Positions 8,041 through 16,652 of a DNA stretch of 64,000 bases are shown here, piece after piece. A model generated the notes under the pieces. It was not told the origin of the DNA and made no database searches. It saw only the letters and a program-made list of their open reading frames with translations. Position 1 is the first letter of the stretch; each line of letters opens with the position of its first letter. A program made the position numbers and the translations under genes. This stretch comes from Blastococcus sp. CT_GayMR19 (GTDB taxonomy: Bacteria > Actinomycetota > Actinomycetes > Mycobacteriales > Geodermatophilaceae): NCBI RefSeq assembly GCF_004570385.1, contig NZ_SPQL01000004.1:62001-126000 (forward strand), written 5' to 3'.

Positions 8041-8931
8041 TCAGGGCGTCCCGGTGAGCTGGTCACAGACGTCCATCAGGCGCTCCCGGAGCTCGGCGCC
8101 GCGCCGGGCGAACCCGCGCTGGGCAGCGGCGTAGGCCGCCTTCCCCTCGGGGGTCTCGATCGCGACGGGCTCGTAGCCGTGCGCGCGGAGGTCGTAGGGC
8201 GAGGCCCGCATGTCGAGCTCGCGGATCTCGACGGCCAGCTCGAAGCAGTCGGCCACCAGCTCGCCGGGGGTGGCCGGGCTGAGCTTGTAGGCCCACTTGT
8301 AGAGGTCCATCCCGGCGTGCAGGCAGCCCGGCTGCTCCAGGTCCACCTGCGACTCCCGTGTCGGGCGGAGGCGGTTGAGGCCGACGGCCGGGGGCGTGAA
8401 GAACCGGAAGGCGTCGAAGTGCGTGCAGCGGATCGGGTGCGCCTCCACGACCGCGTCCGTGCCCGCCCGGCCGAGACGGAGCGGGACCGGGTGCCGGGTG
8501 GTGGTGTCGCGGTAGACCATGGCCCACTCGTGCAGGCCGAAGCAGCCGCTGAAGGCCGGTCGTCCCGCGGTGGCGGCCAGCAGTTGGCGGACGAACCGGA
8601 CGGTGTCCCCCCGCTCCGCCAGGAAGGCCTCGGAATCGAGACGCACGGATCCGTCGGGACCGGTCGCGTACCAGCGCCACGCCGCGTGCGGCGGGGGACC
8701 GGCCGGGCACGGCGCCAGCGTCGTGCCCGGGCCGGGGTGCCAGCGGCCGAGCCGGCCGGGCGTCTCCGAGTAGTAGGTGAACAGGAAGTCGAGGACGGGG
8801 TGCGTCTCGCCGCGACGACGGCGCTCCCGGTGCGGTGCGGTCCAGCGCTCGACCCGCGCCGCGTGGGCATCGGCCAGTGCGGCCCACTCCTCCGCCGCCA
8901 GCACCGAGGGAGACGCGGCGACGGAGGGCAC
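8041..8931 (-). CDS. Conserved actinobacterial protein, annotated in relatives as 3-methyladenine DNA glycosylase
   Basis: A 296-residue soluble protein. Recognisable conserved stretches are HPVLDFLFTYYSETPGRLGRW near residue 45, GLHEWAMVYR, HFDAFRFFTPPA and the GMDLYKWAYKLSP region. Many actinobacteria carry this family next to unrelated genes, often labelled 3-methyladenine DNA glycosylase, but I see no helix-hairpin-helix or other motif that proves base-excision activity, so the function is uncertain. The start is GTG 8931; the upstream PucR gene ends 20 bp before it on the same strand, so the two may be co-transcribed. The palindrome follows 6 bp after its stop. Confidence 0.7.
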   Translation of the reverse strand: MPSVAASPSVLAAEEWAALADAHAARVERWTAPHRERRRRGETHPVLDFLFTYYSETPGRLGRWHPGPGTTLAPCPAGPPPHAAWRWYATGPDGSVRLDSEAFLAERGDTVRFVRQLLAATAGRPAFSGCFGLHEWAMVYRDTTTRHPVPLRLGRAGTDAVVEAHPIRCTHFDAFRFFTPPAVGLNRLRPTRESQVDLEQPGCLHAGMDLYKWAYKLSPATPGELVADCFELAVEIRELDMRASPYDLRAHGYEPVAIETPEGKAAYAAAQRGFARRGAELRERLMDVCDQLTGTP

Positions 8932-8951
8932 GACGCCAGGGTAGGAGGCGG

Positions 8952-10925
8952 TCAGTCCTCCGCCGCGCCGGCGAGGCGCTGCAGTCGCAGGGCGAGCTGC
9001 ACCTCCAGCGCCCGGTCGGGCGAGGACCAGTCCTTGCCGAGCAGCCGGCCCACCCGCTCCAGTCGCTGGGTGACGGTGTTGACGTGCACGCGCAGTGCCT
9101 CGGCCGCCCGGGCGGGGGATCCGCCGGTGGCGAAGTAGGCCTGCAGTGTGGACGCGAGGTCGGTCCCCCGCCTCGCGTCGTACTCCAGGACGGGCGCGAG
9201 GGTCGAGGCGACGAAACCGCGCACGTCCCGTCCCTCGCCGACGAGCAGGCCGAAGAAGCCGAGCTCGTCCGCGCTGCCCGCGCTGTCGCTCCGCCCGAGG
9301 GCCTCCAGGGTCGTCGCGCACCGGGCCGCCTCGGCGTGCGCCGGTGCGATGGCCGCGGGCCCGTGCGCCGGGCCGCTCCCGCCGACCGTCACCGGCCCGG
9401 CACCGGCCTGCGTCAGCTCCCGGTGCACCGTCGCCGCCGCCGCGCCCGGGGTGAGGTCGGGCAGGCAGAGGACGACGCAGCCGTCGTGCATGCCGGCGAG
9501 CCCGCCGCGCGTGGCGGCCAGGTGGGTGGCCGCGGCCAGGGCGCGCGCCCGGGAACGTTCCTCCACCCGGGCCACCGCGACGGCCAGCGGGCGGTCGAGG
9601 TCGGCGCCCAGGCGTCGGGCGCGCTCGCGCAGGCCGTCGGGGTCGCGGGCCGAGGAGGTGAGGAGCTCGCCGAGCAGCTCCCCCCGGACCCGGTTCTCCG
9701 CCTCGCCGGCCGTGCGGCGGATCAGCAGGAGCAGCGCCGTGACCAGGGCGGCGCGCTCGAGGATGCGCTGGTCGGACTCCGGCAGCTCGTCGTCCCGGTG
9801 CAGGACGAGCCCGCCCAGCAGCTCGCTGTCGACCGTGACGGCGGCGGTCCACCAGCTGCCGTCACGCACCGTGTGGCCCGTCGCCCGGGCGCGGGTGAGC
9901 GCAGCCGCCGGGTCCGGGGGCAGACCCGCCTCGGTCGGCCGCGCGTCCGCGGGGATCACCCGGCCCTCCTCGTCGAGGACGGTGATGCAGCTGCCGAGCG
10001 CGTCGGTCACCGCGGCGGCGACGTCCTCGACACCGCCGCCGCGCAGGACGACGTCGATGAACCGGTCGTGCGCACCGGCGGCCCGCTCCACCGACGAGGA
10101 GTGCGCCTGCAGCTCCCGCGTCGCCGCGGACAGCTCGTCCAGCGCCGTGCGGGTCTCCTCGAGCAGACGGGCGTTGTCCAGGGCGATCGCGGCGTGGGCG
10201 GCGAGCGAGCCGAGCAGGGCCACCTCGGAGCGGTCGAAGGAGCGCTCGCTGCGGTCGGCGGCGTACAGCACGCCGATCACCTGGGACCCGCGGATGAGGG
10301 GCACGCCGAGGATGGCGACGAGCCCCTCGTCGCGGACGCCGTCGTTGATCTCGGCGGTGTGCCGGAAGCGCCCGTCGGCGAAGTAGTCCGCCGTCGCGTA
10401 CGGGGCGGCCGTCTGGGCGACCAGGCCCCCGAGCCCGGCGCCCATCGGCAGCTGCAGCGCCTGGAAGCGGGCCGACACCGTGCCGTCGGTGACCCGCATG
10501 TAGGTGTGGCCGCGCGCGTCGTCGTTGAGGGTCAGGTAGGAGGTGTCGGTGCCGAGCAATTGACGGGCGCGGCGCACGATGGCCAGCAGGACCGAGTCCA
10601 CCCCGCGGAGCGCCGCCAGGTCGCTGGCCGTGTCGAACAGTGCGGTCAGCTCCGTCTCCCGGCGACGCCGGGCGGCGAAGGCCTCCCGGACGGCCAGGGC
10701 CAGCGCCTTGACCCGTTCGAGCTCCACGAGCTCGGCACCGTCGGCACCGCCGGCCCGCGCCCGCACCAGGGGACGCTCGAACTCGATCGCGGGCGCGTCC
10801 GAGAGGAGCAGCTCGAAGAACTCCGCCGCGCGGCCGGCGGGGGAGCCGGCGCCGCCCGTCGCGGGGCCGGCCGGGGGGTTCCCGAGCCGCGCTCTGGGCG
10901 GGCGCGCGCTCAGTGGGCGCTCCAC
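8952..10925 (-). CDS. GAF-domain PucR/CdaR-type transcriptional regulator
   Basis: A 657-residue regulator. An Ala/Gly-rich N-terminus is followed by a GAF domain (about 105-270, with TSYLTLNDDARGHTYMRVT and GVPLIRGSQVIGVLYAADR), a coiled-coil stretch, a middle region, and a C-terminal PucR-type helix-turn-helix (TLQAYFATGGSPARAAEAL, then HVNTVTQRLERVGRLLGKD). Its start lies inside the end of the 3-hydroxybutyrate dehydrogenase gene (16-bp overlap), so it is co-transcribed and probably coupled. I know this pairing from other actinobacteria. The likely role is to control the dehydrogenase operon in response to a small metabolite. Confidence 0.88.
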   Translation of the reverse strand: MERPLSARPPRARLGNPPAGPATGGAGSPAGRAAEFFELLLSDAPAIEFERPLVRARAGGADGAELVELERVKALALAVREAFAARRRRETELTALFDTASDLAALRGVDSVLLAIVRRARQLLGTDTSYLTLNDDARGHTYMRVTDGTVSARFQALQLPMGAGLGGLVAQTAAPYATADYFADGRFRHTAEINDGVRDEGLVAILGVPLIRGSQVIGVLYAADRSERSFDRSEVALLGSLAAHAAIALDNARLLEETRTALDELSAATRELQAHSSSVERAAGAHDRFIDVVLRGGGVEDVAAAVTDALGSCITVLDEEGRVIPADARPTEAGLPPDPAAALTRARATGHTVRDGSWWTAAVTVDSELLGGLVLHRDDELPESDQRILERAALVTALLLLIRRTAGEAENRVRGELLGELLTSSARDPDGLRERARRLGADLDRPLAVAVARVEERSRARALAAATHLAATRGGLAGMHDGCVVLCLPDLTPGAAAATVHRELTQAGAGPVTVGGSGPAHGPAAIAPAHAEAARCATTLEALGRSDSAGSADELGFFGLLVGEGRDVRGFVASTLAPVLEYDARRGTDLASTLQAYFATGGSPARAAEALRVHVNTVTQRLERVGRLLGKDWSSPDRALEVQLALRLQRLAGAAED

Positions 10926-11659
10926 CCGCCGTCCATGACGAGGTTGGTGCCGGTGACCGACATGGCGACGGGGGAGCAGAGGTAGGCCACCGCCTCGGCA
11001 ACCTCCTCGGGCTCGAGAAGGCGCTTGATCGCCGCGGGCGCGAGCATCACCTTCGCGACGACGTCCTCCTCGCTCAATCCGTGGGCCTTGGCCTGGTCGG
11101 CGATCTGGCCCTCCACCAGCGGAGTGCGCACGTAGGCCGGGTTGACGCAGTTGGAGGTCACCCCGTGCGGGGCGCCCTCGAGCGCGATGACCTTCGAGAG
11201 CCCCTCGAGCCCGTGCTTGGCGGTCACGTAGGCGGACTTGTACGGGGAGGCGTACAGCCCGTGGATGGAACTGATGTTGACGACCCGCCCCCAGCCCCGC
11301 TCGTACATGTGCGGAAGCGCGCCGCGGACCAGCCGGAAGGGCGCCTCGAGCATCAGCCGGAGGATGTAGGAGAACCGGTCGACGGGGAACTCGTGGATCG
11401 GCGCCACGTGCTGCAATCCGGCGTTGTTGACCAGGATGTCGACCGCGAGGTCCAGGGCGTCGACGGCCTCGAGGTCGGACAGGTCGACGGCGACCGCGGT
11501 GCCACCGACGAGTTCGGCGACGGCCTTCGCCGCCTCGGCGTCCCGGTCGACCACCACCACCTCGGCGCCGCCTGCGGCCAGGCGGACGGCGCAGGCCCGC
11601 CCGATGCCCGATGCGCCACCGGTGACCAGTGCCCGACGTCCCGCCAGATCGTTCGCCAT
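10910..11659 (-). CDS. bdhA: 3-hydroxybutyrate dehydrogenase
   Basis: A 249-residue short-chain dehydrogenase, close to the family norm. It has the NAD-binding motif TGGASGIGRACAVRLA, the NNAG motif (NNAGLQHVAPI, typical of D-3-hydroxybutyrate dehydrogenase), the catalytic Ser in ISSIHGLYASP and the YxxxK pair in YVTAKHGLEGLSK. It interconverts 3-hydroxybutyrate and acetoacetate in the cytoplasm, linking poly-hydroxybutyrate or ketone-body use to acetyl-CoA. It overlaps the GAF/PucR regulator downstream by 16 bp. Confidence 0.9.
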   Translation of the reverse strand: MANDLAGRRALVTGGASGIGRACAVRLAAGGAEVVVVDRDAEAAKAVAELVGGTAVAVDLSDLEAVDALDLAVDILVNNAGLQHVAPIHEFPVDRFSYILRLMLEAPFRLVRGALPHMYERGWGRVVNISSIHGLYASPYKSAYVTAKHGLEGLSKVIALEGAPHGVTSNCVNPAYVRTPLVEGQIADQAKAHGLSEEDVVAKVMLAPAAIKRLLEPEEVAEAVAYLCSPVAMSVTGTNLVMDGGWSAH

Positions 11660-11767
11660 GAGGGCACGGTAGTGGCCCCGGTCACGACGCCTGTACGGCG
11701 GGGGAGCACACGACCCGGCCGGGTGATGTGGGCCCGCGGCACACCTCCCTCGTCGGCGGGTGAACCG

Positions 11768-11947
11768 TCAGTCGGGCTCGTTGCCGGGGCGCATCACCGA
11801 GTCGTCGCGTTGGGCCTCGCTGTCGGTGGTCAGCGTGGCGTCCCCGGAGCCCCCGGCGTCCTGCGCGCCGTCCTGCTGGTCGTTCTCGACCGGACCGTCG
11901 CTGGTGTCCGGGGAGTCCCCGTAGCCGGTGCTGTCTGACTCGCTCAT
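11768..11947 (-). CDS. Small acidic, probably disordered protein (59 aa)
   Basis: ATG at 11947 is preceded by AGGAGA at good spacing. The 59-residue product is rich in Asp, Ser, Gly and Glu (for example DSPDTSDGPVENDQQDG) with almost no hydrophobic residues, so it is predicted to be disordered and soluble. It follows another acidic small gene (11973-12188) on the same strand with a 25-bp gap, so the two are probably one transcript. I do not recognise a family. Confidence 0.6.
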   Translation of the reverse strand: MSESDSTGYGDSPDTSDGPVENDQQDGAQDAGGSGDATLTTDSEAQRDDSVMRPGNEPD

Positions 11948-11972
11948 CGGTCTCCTGTTCAGGATCGGTCGG

Positions 11973-12188
11973 TCACGCGCTGCCGTCGGGGTCCGCTCGG
12001 TCGAGCAGGCCGAGGTCGCTGCCCGGGGCGGCCGGCTGGTCGTCGCCGTGCGCGGAGTCCCGCTCGACGGCCTCGTCGCGGGTCAGCGGCACGTCGTCGA
12101 ACCCGGTGCCCGTCGAGCTGTTGTCGCCGGTGCCCGAGGCCGTGGGGATGTCCTCCTGGATGCGGTCGCTGCCCGCCGGGTCGGTCAT
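11973..12188 (-). CDS. Small acidic, probably disordered protein (71 aa)
   Basis: ATG at 12188 has AGGGAAGG just upstream. The product has 71 residues: acidic, rich in Asp, Gly, Ser and Thr (FDDVPLTRDEAVERDSAHGDD), and without membrane segment or Cys. It is followed by a second acidic small gene. A longer frame to 12308 exists, but only the inner ATG has a ribosome binding site. Function unknown. Similar microproteins recur in this window at 14843, 16422 and 21362. Confidence 0.6.
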   Translation of the reverse strand: MTDPAGSDRIQEDIPTASGTGDNSSTGTGFDDVPLTRDEAVERDSAHGDDQPAAPGSDLGLLDRADPDGSA

Positions 12189-12337
12189 GGCCTTCCCTGT
12201 GCCCGCCGTCGCCGGTCGGAAACGGCCGGCGCGTACGGGGCGGAGCCGTGGGTGGGCCGGTCGCGGGGCCCGGAGGGTCCCCGACCGGGACATGGTCAGC
12301 GGCTCCACGTCGGTCGGGCACGGCTCCTGGCCGCGGT

Positions 12338-12354
12338 GTCGTCCGGAGGACGAC
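12338..12354 (-). terminator. Possible terminator after fadE5
   Basis: A 7-bp perfect stem (GTCGTCC with GGACGAC) with a 3-nt loop lies 12 bp beyond the fadE5 stop on the minus strand. It has no T-tract, which is common in such genomes. The rest of 12189-12337 holds no gene I can support. Confidence 0.35.
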
Positions 12355-12366
12355 GAAGTGCACAGC

Positions 12367-14211
12367 TCAGAACGCGGCCTCGGGGACCTCCATGAGCGCG
12401 TTGTCGGTGTTCTCGACGATCGCCCGCTCCGAGGAGAGACGCGGCAGCACCTGGGTGGCGAAGAACCGGGTGGCGGCCAGCTTGCCCTCGTAGAAGTACC
12501 GGTCCTTCTCGCTCACCTCGCCGGACAGCGCCGCCAGGGCGACCTCCGACTGGCGGATCAGCAGCCAGCCGGTGATCAGGTCGCCGGTGGCCAGCAGCAG
12601 GCGGCTGGTGCTCTGCGCGACCTTGTACAGCGAGGTCATGTCCTCCTGCGCGGCCGTGAGGTGGCCGAACATCGCGGTGAGCATGCCCTGGACGTCGGCG
12701 AGAGCGGCGCCGAGCAGCCCGCGCTCCTCCTTGAGCCGGCCGTTGCCGGCCTCACCGTCGACGGTGGCCTGGATCTGCCCGGCCAGCCAGGTCAGCGCCA
12801 CGCCGCCGTCCTTGACGATCTTCCGGAAGAAGAAGTCCTGACCCTGGATCGCCGTCGTGCCCTCGTAGAGCGTGTCGATCTTGGAGTCGCGGATGTACTG
12901 CTCGATCGGATAGTCCTGCAGGTACCCGGAACCGCCGAGCGTCTGCAGCGACTCGGCGGTGAGCAGCTGGGTGGCCCGCTCCGAGCCGAAGCCCTTCACG
13001 ATCGGCAGCAGCAGGTCGTTGACCCGCTCCGCCAGCTGCGCCTCCTCGCCGTGCCCTTCGCCTGCCGCCTCGGCCGCGGTGACCCGGTCGCGGAAGCTCG
13101 CGGCGTAGAGGTAGAGCGCCCGCATGCCCTCGGCGTAGGCCTTCTGGACCATCAGCGACCGTCGGACGTCGGGGTGGTGGGTGATGGTCACCCGCGGGGC
13201 GTCCTTGGTCGTCGCGGTGAGGTCGGCGCCCTGGATGCGGGTCTTCGCGTAGTCGAGGGCGACCATGTAGCCGGCCGAGAGGGTCGCGATCGCCTTGGCG
13301 CCGACGAACATCCGGGCGTGCTCGATGACCTTGAACATCTGCGCGATGCCGTCGTGCACCTCGCCGACCAGCCAGCCCTGGGCGGGCACGGGGCCGTCGC
13401 CGAAGGTGAGCTCGCAGGTGGTCGAGACCTTGAGGCCCATCTTCTTCTCGACGTTGGTGACGTAGGCGCCGTTGCGTTCGCCCAGCTCGCCGGTCCCGAG
13501 GTCGACGTGGAACTTGGGGACGACGAACAGCGACAGCCCCTTGGTGCCGGCCTTCGCGCCCTCGGGGCGGGCCAGGACCAGGTGGATGATGTTGTCGCTC
13601 AGGTCGTGCTCGGCGGAGGTGATGAACCGCTTCACGCCGTGGATGTGCCACGTGCCGTCGGGCTGCTGGACGGCCTTGGTGGTGCCGGCGCCGACGTCTG
13701 AGCCCGCGTCGGGCTCGGTGAGCACCATCGTGGCTCCCCAGCCCTTCTCCAGCATCAGCTCGGCCATGCGCTTCTGGTCGGGGGTGCCGAGCTCGTCGAG
13801 GATGGCGGCGAAGGCGGAGCCGGACCCGTACATGAACGCGGCCGGGTTGGCGCCGAGGATCATCTCGAACGCGCCCCAGGTCAGGGCGTGCGGTGCGCCG
13901 AAGCCGCCGAGGTGCTCGGGCAGGTCGAGCCGGTACCACTCGCCGTCCTCGATGGCCTTGACCGACTTCTTGAACGACTCGGGGAGCGTCACCGAGTGCG
14001 TCGAGGGGTCGAAGACCGGCGGGTTCCGGTCGGCGTCGGCGAAGGAGGCCGCCACGGGGCCCTCCGCCAGCCGGCGCACCTCGCCGAGCACCCCGCGGGC
14101 GGTCTCGGCGTCCATCTGCTCGAACGGGCCCGTGCCGAAGCGGTCCTTCGTGTCCAGGAACTCGAAGAGGTTGAACTCGAGGTCCCGGAGGTTGGCGGTG
14201 TAGTGGCTCAT
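12367..14211 (-). CDS. fadE5: Acyl-CoA dehydrogenase, FadE5 type
   Basis: A 614-residue long-form acyl-CoA dehydrogenase; M. tuberculosis FadE5 is about 611 residues. It shows the FAD/substrate motifs [13 protein letters not shown] and [11 protein letters not shown], the [13 protein letters not shown] stretch, and the active-site segment [20 protein letters not shown] containing the catalytic Glu. It introduces the first double bond in beta-oxidation of a wide chain-length range and passes electrons to ETF. A paired palindrome (14256-14282) lies upstream of its start. The EtfD-like oxidoreductase at 42267, the expected final electron acceptor for ETF, lies in the same window. Confidence 0.92.
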   Translation of the reverse strand: MSHYTANLRDLEFNLFEFLDTKDRFGTGPFEQMDAETARGVLGEVRRLAEGPVAASFADADRNPPVFDPSTHSVTLPESFKKSVKAIEDGEWYRLDLPEHLGGFGAPHALTWGAFEMILGANPAAFMYGSGSAFAAILDELGTPDQKRMAELMLEKGWGATMVLTEPDAGSDVGAGTTKAVQQPDGTWHIHGVKRFITSAEHDLSDNIIHLVLARPEGAKAGTKGLSLFVVPKFHVDLGTGELGERNGAYVTNVEKKMGLKVSTTCELTFGDGPVPAQGWLVGEVHDGIAQMFKVIEHARMFVGAKAIATLSAGYMVALDYAKTRIQGADLTATTKDAPRVTITHHPDVRRSLMVQKAYAEGMRALYLYAASFRDRVTAAEAAGEGHGEEAQLAERVNDLLLPIVKGFGSERATQLLTAESLQTLGGSGYLQDYPIEQYIRDSKIDTLYEGTTAIQGQDFFFRKIVKDGGVALTWLAGQIQATVDGEAGNGRLKEERGLLGAALADVQGMLTAMFGHLTAAQEDMTSLYKVAQSTSRLLLATGDLITGWLLIRQSEVALAALSGEVSEKDRYFYEGKLAATRFFATQVLPRLSSERAIVENTDNALMEVPEAAF

Positions 14212-14255
14212 GGCGCTGGGCTCCCCGTGCGGTCCGGCGGCGACGTCCTACTCGC

Positions 14256-14282
14256 CGGTAACAAGAATATTACCGACGGGTA
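14256..14282. promoter_or_regulatory. Overlapping palindromes upstream of fadE5
   Basis: Two inverted repeats share a half-site: CGGTAA-N8-TTACCG (14256-14275) and TACC-GACG-GGTA (14271-14282). The site lies 45-71 bp upstream of the fadE5 start in an AT-richer patch. The layout suits a dimeric TetR-type fatty-acid regulator binding twice. The TACCGAC core resembles sites I recall for TetR regulators of fatty-acid genes, but the specific regulator is not identified. Confidence 0.5.
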
Positions 14283-14331
14283 GACCTCGGGCAAGTTCGG
14301 GCACCGGACACGCCCACGGGAGTGAGAAAGC

Positions 14332-14742
14332 TCAGCGGTGGCGCCGCGCCCGCCGCAGCAGGGAGGCCAGCGCCACCACGAGCCCGCCGAGGAGGGCGGC
14401 CACCAGGAGGGCAACCACCAGCGGCGCCTCGATGTCGGTGAAGACGAGGCTGATGCCCACGGTCTGGGTGTTGAACACGACGAACAGGACGAGGAGGACG
14501 GTCACGAACACCAGGAGCGCCGCGGCGAGGGTGCGCCCGATGGTCCGCCCGGTGTGCCGCGGTGCGGGTGCGGCCGGCGGCGGGCCGGACACGGGTGGGG
14601 CGGACACGGGTGGGGCGGAGGCCGGCGCGGGGGTCGGACCGGCCGGTCCCCCGACGGGCGGTGGGGACGGCGAGCTGTACGGCGGGCCGGCCGGGAGCGG
14701 GTCGACGGGGGAGCCTGCCGGGCGCGGATCGGGAGCGGTCAC
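14332..14742 (-). CDS. LapA-domain membrane protein
   Basis: A 136-residue protein with a Pro/Ala-rich cytoplasmic N-terminus of about 65 residues and two membrane helices (LAAALLVFVTVLLVLFVVF and PLVVALLVAALLGGLVVALASLL) that flank a short loop, NTQTVGISLVFTDIEAP. This helix-NTQ-helix pattern is the LapA/DUF1049 family, linked in proteobacteria to lipopolysaccharide assembly and of unknown role in actinobacteria. It ends in a basic tail, RRARRHR. GTG 14742 was chosen from the protein start; the ribosome binding site is weak. It lies just upstream of the fadE5 promoter, on the same strand. Confidence 0.75.
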   Translation of the reverse strand: MTAPDPRPAGSPVDPLPAGPPYSSPSPPPVGGPAGPTPAPASAPPVSAPPVSGPPPAAPAPRHTGRTIGRTLAAALLVFVTVLLVLFVVFNTQTVGISLVFTDIEAPLVVALLVAALLGGLVVALASLLRRARRHR

Positions 14743-14842
14743 GTCACCAGTGTCCTGGGCGGCGCGGCCGCGTGCAGGCCAGCGCGCCGGACGTCGTCGC
14801 GCGGGCCGGCGACGGACGGACGGTGACCTGCCCTGTCGGCGC

Positions 14843-15025
14843 TCAGTGCGCGTCGGGCTCGGTCGCCTCGGGCGGGTAGCTCGGTCCCGCGTCGCCGCCC
14901 GCGTCGCCGCCCGCAACGCCGTCCGCGTCGCCGTCCGCGTCGACGTCGCCGTCCCCGGTCGGGGCGACGTCGCTGCCGAGGGGACGCGCTTCGCGCTCGT
15001 CGTCGTCCGGTGCCGGCATGGTCAT
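14843..15025 (-). CDS. Small acidic Asp/Gly-repeat protein (60 aa)
   Basis: A 60-residue acidic product with the internal repeat DVDADGDADGVAGGDAGGDAG split by Gly/Ala, predicted to be disordered. It starts MTMPAPDDDE, so ATG 15025 or 15019 are both possible; neither has a good ribosome binding site. Its strong acidic bias matches the other microproteins in this window. It could be a spurious open frame. Confidence 0.4.
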   Translation of the reverse strand: MTMPAPDDDEREARPLGSDVAPTGDGDVDADGDADGVAGGDAGGDAGPSYPPEATEPDAH

Positions 15026-15104
15026 GCGCCCGAGGGTGGAACGCCTCGGCAGCAACGGCGACCCAGGGCGAGCGAACGGGCTGCCCGTGATCAACGCCCG
15101 TCCA

Positions 15105-15133
15105 GCGCCCTCTCGTGGAGCGGGAGAGGGCGC
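15105..15133 (-). terminator. Hairpin terminator
   Basis: A perfect 10-bp stem (GCGCCCTCTC with GAGAGGGCGC) and 9-nt loop. It lies 35 bp downstream of the stop of the minus-strand gene at 15169 and separates it from the acidic small gene. Confidence 0.65.
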
Positions 15134-15168
15134 TCAGGAGGCGCTGATCGTGTCTGGGGCGACGGGTG

Positions 15169-15594
15169 TCAGTCGGACAGCGCGGGCCCGGCCTCGTGGC
15201 GGGGATGGCCCTGCGTGCGCTCGCGCTGCTTCATCCGCGCCTCGTGGACGTGCCGGTCGCCGTCGGCCAGCTCGGTCCGGGCGCGCTCCTCGAAGTCGCG
15301 GAAGGTGGCCCAGTAGTTCGCGTCGTAGTCCTCGACGATCTGGAAGGTCCACCGGTCGGCGATCACGTTGCGGCCGACGAGGTCGCGCTCGAGGTCGCCG
15401 GCGAGGGCGTCGTGGCCGGCTTTCCGCAGCAGCTCGACGGCGTCCTGCAGCAGGAGGTCGGCCTTGCCGGTCAGCTGGTGGAAGCCGTAGAGCAGCCCGC
15501 GGGCCTGGTCCACCGTCTCGAGCGCCTCGGACAGCTTGCCGAGGCCCTCCACGGTCGTGTCGTCGAGGTCGGGGCGGCTGCGGTCGGTCGTCAC
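15169..15594 (-). CDS. Conserved actinobacterial hypothetical protein
   Basis: A 141-residue soluble, mostly helical protein. Conserved features are the helix around ARGLLYGFHQLTGKADLLL and the block DLVGRNVIADRWTFQIVEDYD followed by RHVHEARMKQRERT near the C-terminus. I recall this family from many actinobacteria, including mycobacteria, always without assigned function. It is followed by a clear hairpin terminator and preceded by a TetR gene on the same strand (37-bp gap), so the two may be one transcript. Confidence 0.75.
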   Translation of the reverse strand: MTTDRSRPDLDDTTVEGLGKLSEALETVDQARGLLYGFHQLTGKADLLLQDAVELLRKAGHDALAGDLERDLVGRNVIADRWTFQIVEDYDANYWATFRDFEERARTELADGDRHVHEARMKQRERTQGHPRHEAGPALSD

Positions 15595-15631
15595 CGGCCC
15601 ATCGTGCGGGTGGTGCCGGACCGCCGCGAGC

Positions 15632-16267
15632 TCAGGCCCGGGTCTCGGCGATGGTGATCAGGCGCTCGGCCAGCTGGCGACCGTGCGACGCGGGGCCGTC
15701 CGGGCCGAGCAGGCCGCCGGAGAGGTACATGCCGTCGATGATCAGGTGGATCTGCGCGGCGAGGTCCTCGCCGCCGCGCGGCACGATCTGGTCGGCCAGG
15801 CGCTCCAGCCGCAGGTGCAGCTCGAACTTGTAGTCGGCGGCGGCGCTGCGCGCGGGGTGCTGCGGGTCGTCGTACTCGCTGCTGACGTTGGTGAAGGGGC
15901 AGCCGCGGAAGCCGGTCCGGGTGACGTCCCGCTCGACGGCGTCCACCACCGACAGGAGCGCGGCGCGCGGGTTCCCCTCGAGCCGGACGAGCTCGGCGTC
16001 GATGAAGGCGAGCACCGTGGCGGCCTTGCGGGCGAGGTAGGCGCCGACCAGGTCGTCCTTGCTCTTGAAGAGCCGGTAGACGGTCATCTTGCCGAGGCCG
16101 GTCTCGCGGACGAGCTCGTCCATGCCGACGCTGCGCGAGCTGCGCCCGGCGAAGAGCCGCTCGGCGGTGTCGAGGACGATGGCCTGCCGCTCGGCGCGGC
16201 TGCGGCGCACCGGGGCCCCGGCGTCTGCGGCGGCGTCGGCGGGGGCGAGGCTGAGGGCGGCGGTCAC
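15632..16267 (-). CDS. TetR/AcrR-family regulator
   Basis: A 211-residue TetR repressor. The N-terminal helix-turn-helix is clear: VGMDELVRETGLGKMTVYRLFKSKDDLV at about residues 48-75 (broken here only for reference, positions about 16040-16130). The ligand domain includes FRGCPFTNVSSEY, a pattern common in regulators whose partners handle xenobiotics. The start is one of several GTG codons (16267 to 16285). No divergent target gene is adjacent; the nearest same-strand gene is the conserved hypothetical at 15169. Confidence 0.85.
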   Translation of the reverse strand: MTAALSLAPADAAADAGAPVRRSRAERQAIVLDTAERLFAGRSSRSVGMDELVRETGLGKMTVYRLFKSKDDLVGAYLARKAATVLAFIDAELVRLEGNPRAALLSVVDAVERDVTRTGFRGCPFTNVSSEYDDPQHPARSAAADYKFELHLRLERLADQIVPRGGEDLAAQIHLIIDGMYLSGGLLGPDGPASHGRQLAERLITIAETRA

Positions 16268-16421
16268 GGGCCGATCGTGCACCACCCGCGTGACGGAGCA
16301 GTTCGCGGCACGCCGGGATGGTTGCGCTGGGTGACGAGAGACGCGCGGGCTGAGCGGGACGGCGGGGGTCGCTGAGACCGGTGTGGCTACGGAGAGTGAT
16401 GATCTCCGTTTCGAGTGGAGC

Positions 16422-16559
16422 TCAGGCGCGGCGGATCCGCCGGGGGTTGGCCAGCAGCCGCGCCGTGGTCATCGCCGATGCATCAGGGCTGCGGGACTCC
16501 TCGGTCTGCGGAGTGGAGGAGTCCTCGCCCAGCCGGGCGTCGTGCTGCGAGTCGGCCAT
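16422..16559 (-). CDS. Possible small protein (45 aa)
   Basis: An ATG at 16559 opens a 45-residue frame, hydrophilic at first (MADSQHDARLGEDSSTPQ) and ending in a basic tail (NPRRIRRA). The ribosome binding site is weak. It is the only gene candidate in the roughly 385-bp stretch 16268-16652 between the TetR gene and znuB; the rest of that stretch shows no clear hairpin or operator. Confidence 0.4.
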   Translation of the reverse strand: MADSQHDARLGEDSSTPQTEESRSPDASAMTTARLLANPRRIRRA

Positions 16560-16652
16560 GCGGACAGCCTGCCCTCGCCTCTCCCCGCAGAAACAGACCT
16601 GACGGGGTGATCCACACCGTAGGGGGTGAGATCCCGCTCACGCAGGCGCAGG

